Below are positions 34,585-38,516 of a DNA stretch of 38,516 bases, one piece after another (position 1 is the first letter of the stretch; each line of letters begins with the position of its first letter). Both the position numbers and the translations under genes were made by a program. The notes beneath the pieces are model-generated. The model saw nothing but the letters and a program-made list of their open reading frames with translations. It was not told where the DNA came from and did not search any database. Source of the stretch: an uncultured Opitutales bacterium (GTDB lineage: Bacteria > Verrucomicrobiota > Verrucomicrobiia > Opitutales > UBA2995); the NCBI GenBank assembly GCA_938075565.1, contig CALJGU010000285.1, forward strand, positions 1 to 38,516, given 5' to 3'.

Positions 34585-35919
34585 ATGGCGGAATCTTTTC
34601 AGGACTCTTTATTTAATTCTGACTCTGCAGAACAGGTGGATACTTCCCGTAAACCCTTGGCTGCACGCATGCGTCCACGTACCATGAGTGAGATCATCGG
34701 GCAGATACACCTGTTAAAGGAAGGCACCTTGTTACCAAAATTGATTCAGTCAGATCGATTTGGCTCACTCCTTTTTTGGGGACCCCCGGGTTGTGGAAAA
34801 ACAACCTTCGCTAGTGTGATTGCTCAGGAGACGAATAGTCGGTTCGTGAAAATCAATGCGGTGCTTTCCAATGTTGCCGAGTTGAAACAAATTCTGCTCT
34901 CAGCTAGAAGTAATCCGTCTGCCAGAACCGTGCTCTTTATTGATGAGCTTCATAGATTCAATAAAGCCCAACAAGATTTACTTCTACCGGATGTAGAGGA
35001 AGGAAACATCAGACTGATTGGAGCTACGACACACAATCCTGGCTTCTATATTATTCCTCCTCTGGTAAGTCGTAGTCACCTGTTCAAATTGAAGTCACTC
35101 AGTGAGGAGCAAGTTGCGCTAGCTCTTGAACGGGCTCTTCACGACGATGAACGAGGATTGGGGAAACGTGGAGTAAAGATTTCTCCGGAGTTGTTGCTCG
35201 ACTTGGCTAAACTCTGTGACGGCGATATGCGTCGTGCCTTGAATGCTTTGGAAGTCGTTGTCGAAAGTATGGAAGCAGGGCATGAAGTTTCGGAGTCTGA
35301 TCTGGAGGCTTTTGCCAGCGAACGACAGATTCGCTATGACGCCGATGAGGATGAGCATTACAACACGGCTTCAGCATTCATCAAAAGCATGCGCGGCGGG
35401 GACCCAGATTCCGCACTTTACTGGATGGCTAAAATGTTGGCTGGAGGTGAAGACCCGCGGTTTATTGCGCGTAGATTAGTTATACTTGCCAGTGAAGATG
35501 TAGGGATGGCGGATCCGATGGCCCTGCCTTTGGCGATTGCGGCGAAAGAGGCCTGTGAATTTGTCGGACAGCCTGAATGTGAGCTAAACCTTGCTCATGC
35601 TGTGATTTACCTGGCGACAGCGCCCAAGAGCAACTCCGCAACTCAAGCATTGGGGAATGTGAAGCGTTTTTTTGGCGATAATGCGGTTCAAGACGTCCCC
35701 AAATGGCTGCAAGACAGTCACAGCAAGGTTTCCAAAGAAATGGGACAGGGTGAAGGATACCTCTATAGTCATGAGTTCCCAGAGGCCATCTCTGGGCAGG
35801 ATTATATGTTAAATCCGCAACAATTTTACTCCCCAGGTGCTTCAGGTCGTGAAAAATTTGTTTCAGAGCGACTTCGCTATTGGAAGGAACTTAAATCCCA
35901 AATAAAGACTCAGAACTAA
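34585..35919 (+). CDS. rarA: Replication-associated recombination protein A (RarA/MgsA), AAA+ ATPase
   Basis: This 444-residue AAA+ ATPase, related to clamp loaders, acts at stalled replication forks. The sequence shows RPLAARMRPRTMSEIIGQ-like family start (KPLAARMRPRTM), Walker A GPPGCGKT (66-73), Walker B LFIDE (117-121) followed by LHRFNKAQQD, sensor-1 GATTHNPGF, and the C-terminal tetramerisation region with EDVGMADP. A short acidic/Ser-rich N-terminus may hold a protein-binding peptide. The start is the ATG at 34585. It heads a run of plus-strand genes with short gaps. Confidence 0.96.
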   Translation: MAESFQDSLFNSDSAEQVDTSRKPLAARMRPRTMSEIIGQIHLLKEGTLLPKLIQSDRFGSLLFWGPPGCGKTTFASVIAQETNSRFVKINAVLSNVAELKQILLSARSNPSARTVLFIDELHRFNKAQQDLLLPDVEEGNIRLIGATTHNPGFYIIPPLVSRSHLFKLKSLSEEQVALALERALHDDERGLGKRGVKISPELLLDLAKLCDGDMRRALNALEVVVESMEAGHEVSESDLEAFASERQIRYDADEDEHYNTASAFIKSMRGGDPDSALYWMAKMLAGGEDPRFIARRLVILASEDVGMADPMALPLAIAAKEACEFVGQPECELNLAHAVIYLATAPKSNSATQALGNVKRFFGDNAVQDVPKWLQDSHSKVSKEMGQGEGYLYSHEFPEAISGQDYMLNPQQFYSPGASGREKFVSERLRYWKELKSQIKTQN

Positions 35920-35937
35920 TTGAAACTGTCGTTAGCC

Positions 35938-36387
35938 ATGAAAAAACGTTTATTCAGTCTGCTTCTTATTCTCGGATTAACCGCTGTAATTTCCTCAGCT
36001 TATGCTCAGGAATCGGAAGAGCCGAAGGTTTTGAAGGGTATGTTCATCGAACGATCGGATGATACTTTTCTCCATGTGGAGATGGTCGGTGTGCGCATGA
36101 AATTTAATGTGGTGGATGAGACCTATAATCCATTGGAGGAACCTGTGTTTACCAGGGGTGTGATGCGTGTGGAAGTAAAAGGCCGAGACAGTGAACGCGT
36201 GGCTATCGCGAAGGCGAGTGATGGAAAGTCCTTACAAGGTGTGAAAACGATCCGTAAGCCTCATATCCTGGAAGCCAGGGGACGACTATTTAAAGGGGAG
36301 GGTGACACCACGGGAGAACCTTTCTTTGTCCGATACAATCAACATCGACTCGAGGAAAAGGAAGTAGTCCCAATACCTGAGAAGTAA
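35938..36387 (+). CDS. Small exported protein of unknown function
   Basis: The 149-residue product has a clear signal peptide (KKRLFSLLLILGLTAV, likely cleaved after SAYA). The mature domain looks like a small beta-rich fold with no Cys and no recognised family. The ATG at 35938 is chosen because it places the basic N-terminus directly before the hydrophobic core; a TTG six codons earlier is less likely. It follows rarA by 18 bases and precedes the PF04020-type gene by three, so it probably belongs to one transcript. Confidence 0.75.
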   Translation: MKKRLFSLLLILGLTAVISSAYAQESEEPKVLKGMFIERSDDTFLHVEMVGVRMKFNVVDETYNPLEEPVFTRGVMRVEVKGRDSERVAIAKASDGKSLQGVKTIRKPHILEARGRLFKGEGDTTGEPFFVRYNQHRLEEKEVVPIPEK

Positions 36388-36390
36388 CTC

Positions 36391-36873
36391 ATGCCGACTC
36401 CTCAAAAGGCCATCGACATTAGGATTCTCCTTAAACAATGGGTTATTATCGCCCTAGGAGTTTCATTGGCCTCATTTCTGAATGACGGTATCCAGTTTGA
36501 TTCAGCAACCAGCCTGATATTGGGAGTTTTGTTTATTTCCCTTCTCAATGTGTTTATCAAGCCGGCCCTGGTTTTCTTTGGACTGCCTTTTATTGTGATG
36601 TCCCTTGGATTTGGGCTCCTGCTTATCAATGCACTGATTTTTGCCCTCGCAGGCTCCCTGGCTCCTGGATTTCACGTTGCGGACTTCTGGTCTGCCTTTT
36701 GGGGCGCTGTAGTAGTCAGTTTGATGACTCTACTCGTAAATGCCTTTCTCATTAGACCTAAGGTCAATGTGAGGGTGACGCGGACGCACACTGGTCTCAA
36801 GCAAGATGCACCAAAGGTCAAAGGTGGAACGAAGGAATATAAGGGGAAGCTCGACGACATCATCGATGTCTAA
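36391..36873 (+). CDS. Four-helix membrane protein of the phage-holin-like family IV (PF04020)
   Basis: The 160-residue product has four hydrophobic segments (about residues 16-32, 41-62, 64-92 and 101-122). The N-x-F-I-K-P motif (SLLNVFIKPALVFFGLP) and the following LGFGLLLINALIF are typical of PF04020 (YvlD-like) proteins. Despite the family name, most chromosomal members are not phage proteins and their role is unclear. The C-terminal 38 residues are soluble and basic, then acidic. No phage genes are nearby. Confidence 0.85.
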   Translation: MPTPQKAIDIRILLKQWVIIALGVSLASFLNDGIQFDSATSLILGVLFISLLNVFIKPALVFFGLPFIVMSLGFGLLLINALIFALAGSLAPGFHVADFWSAFWGAVVVSLMTLLVNAFLIRPKVNVRVTRTHTGLKQDAPKVKGGTKEYKGKLDDIIDV

Positions 36874-36981
36874 TCCAGTGGCGCAAAATGCGGCTCAATA
36901 ATAGGGGCTCAGAAAGGCTCCTTTATCACTTGTATTCTAGCCGATAGGCATAGATTGTCTCTGCCTTCATAATTTTACGCT

Positions 36982-38379
<1,398 letters not shown>

Positions 38380-38402
38380 CTTTAGTCGCAAAGCCCTTAC
38401 TC

Positions 38403-38433
38403 AAAAAGCTCCATCTAAACGGTGGAGCTTTTT
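38403..38433. terminator. Bidirectional intrinsic terminator between lpdA and tRNA-Arg
   Basis: Two 11-base arms, AAAAAGCTCCA and TGGAGCTTTTT, pair perfectly around a 9-base loop. The run of T on the 3' side and of A on the 5' side means it can stop transcription from lpdA on the plus strand and from the tRNA gene on the minus strand. Confidence 0.88.
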
Positions 38434-38445
38434 TGTTTCTTTGAA

Positions 38446-38516
38446 TGGTACTCCCGCCGGGAGTCGAACCCAGATCATCGGCTCCGGAGGCCGGCATTCT
38501 ATCCATTGAACTACAG
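38446..38516 (-). tRNA. tRNA-Arg, anticodon CCG (5' end cut by the window edge)
   Basis: Read on the minus strand, the sequence gives a D-arm (GTTC/GAAT), an anticodon loop CTCCGGA with anticodon CCG, a T-arm with TTCGACT loop flanked by CTGGG/CCCGG, and the 3' acceptor strand CGGGAGT followed by A and an encoded CCA. The first four acceptor bases lie beyond the window. One C-A mismatch is seen at the base of the anticodon stem. The tRNA reads CGG codons. Confidence 0.93.

Noticed and set aside
36391-36873. Prophage remnant suggested by the holin-family name of PF04020
   Set aside because: No other phage genes are nearby, and chromosomal members of this family are common in bacteria without phage links.

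Overview
The window is 38.5 kb of gene-dense bacterial DNA. It is dominated by two complete respiratory complex I (nuo) clusters that point away from each other. The mix of an S1-family (iduronate-2-sulfatase-like) sulfatase, a tandem-domain ThyX, a GPP34 protein, ComEC, and a REP-like palindrome containing GTAGGG and CGATCGCCGAGCG suggests a Verrucomicrobiota member, perhaps Opitutae. This is inferred from gene content and style only, because no rRNA or other phylogenetic marker is present.

Layout. Positions 1-2199 hold the tail of a probable MscS-type channel, a complete MscS-type channel (minus), a small DUF2834-like membrane protein and a GPP34 (GOLPH3-like) protein. Positions 2268-14519 (minus) hold nuoA-B-C-D-I-H-J-K-L-M-M-N. 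This cluster has no nuoE, F or G. It carries two consecutive, different nuoM genes, and its NuoL has about 26 extra residues in the lateral (HL) helix region. That is the signature of a four-pump '2M' complex I. Positions 14623-16224 (minus) hold a secreted sulfatase broken by one in-frame TAG. Positions 16434-29861 (plus) hold nuoB-C-D-E-F-G-H-I-J-K-L-M-N, an NADH-type complex I with a single NuoM, a normal-length NuoL and no nuoA in the cluster. Positions 29957-38379 (mostly plus) hold tandem-domain thyX, a small secreted protein, an endonuclease/exonuclease/phosphatase-fold gene broken by one in-frame TAA, a small coiled-coil gene coupled to comEC (both minus), rarA, a small secreted protein, a PF04020-type membrane protein and dihydrolipoamide dehydrogenase. 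The window ends in a 5'-truncated tRNA-Arg(CCG) on the minus strand, separated from the dehydrogenase by a bidirectional terminator.

How the genes work together. The plus cluster should encode a conventional NADH:quinone oxidoreductase if NuoA is supplied from elsewhere; the only nuoA here lies in the opposite cluster. The minus cluster should encode a complex fed by a donor other than NADH (ferredoxin or flavodoxin are the obvious candidates) with one extra antiporter-like subunit. It could pump more ions per reaction or, run backwards, use more proton-motive force to make a low-potential reductant. Two of the three NuoM proteins (the plus-cluster one and the second minus-cluster one) have Leu where the conserved TM7 pumping Lys is expected. 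The two-complex locus is the most interesting feature of the window. The two clean nonsense codons, the LacI-like palindrome upstream of the sulfatase and the REP-like hairpin inside the minus operon are secondary points.
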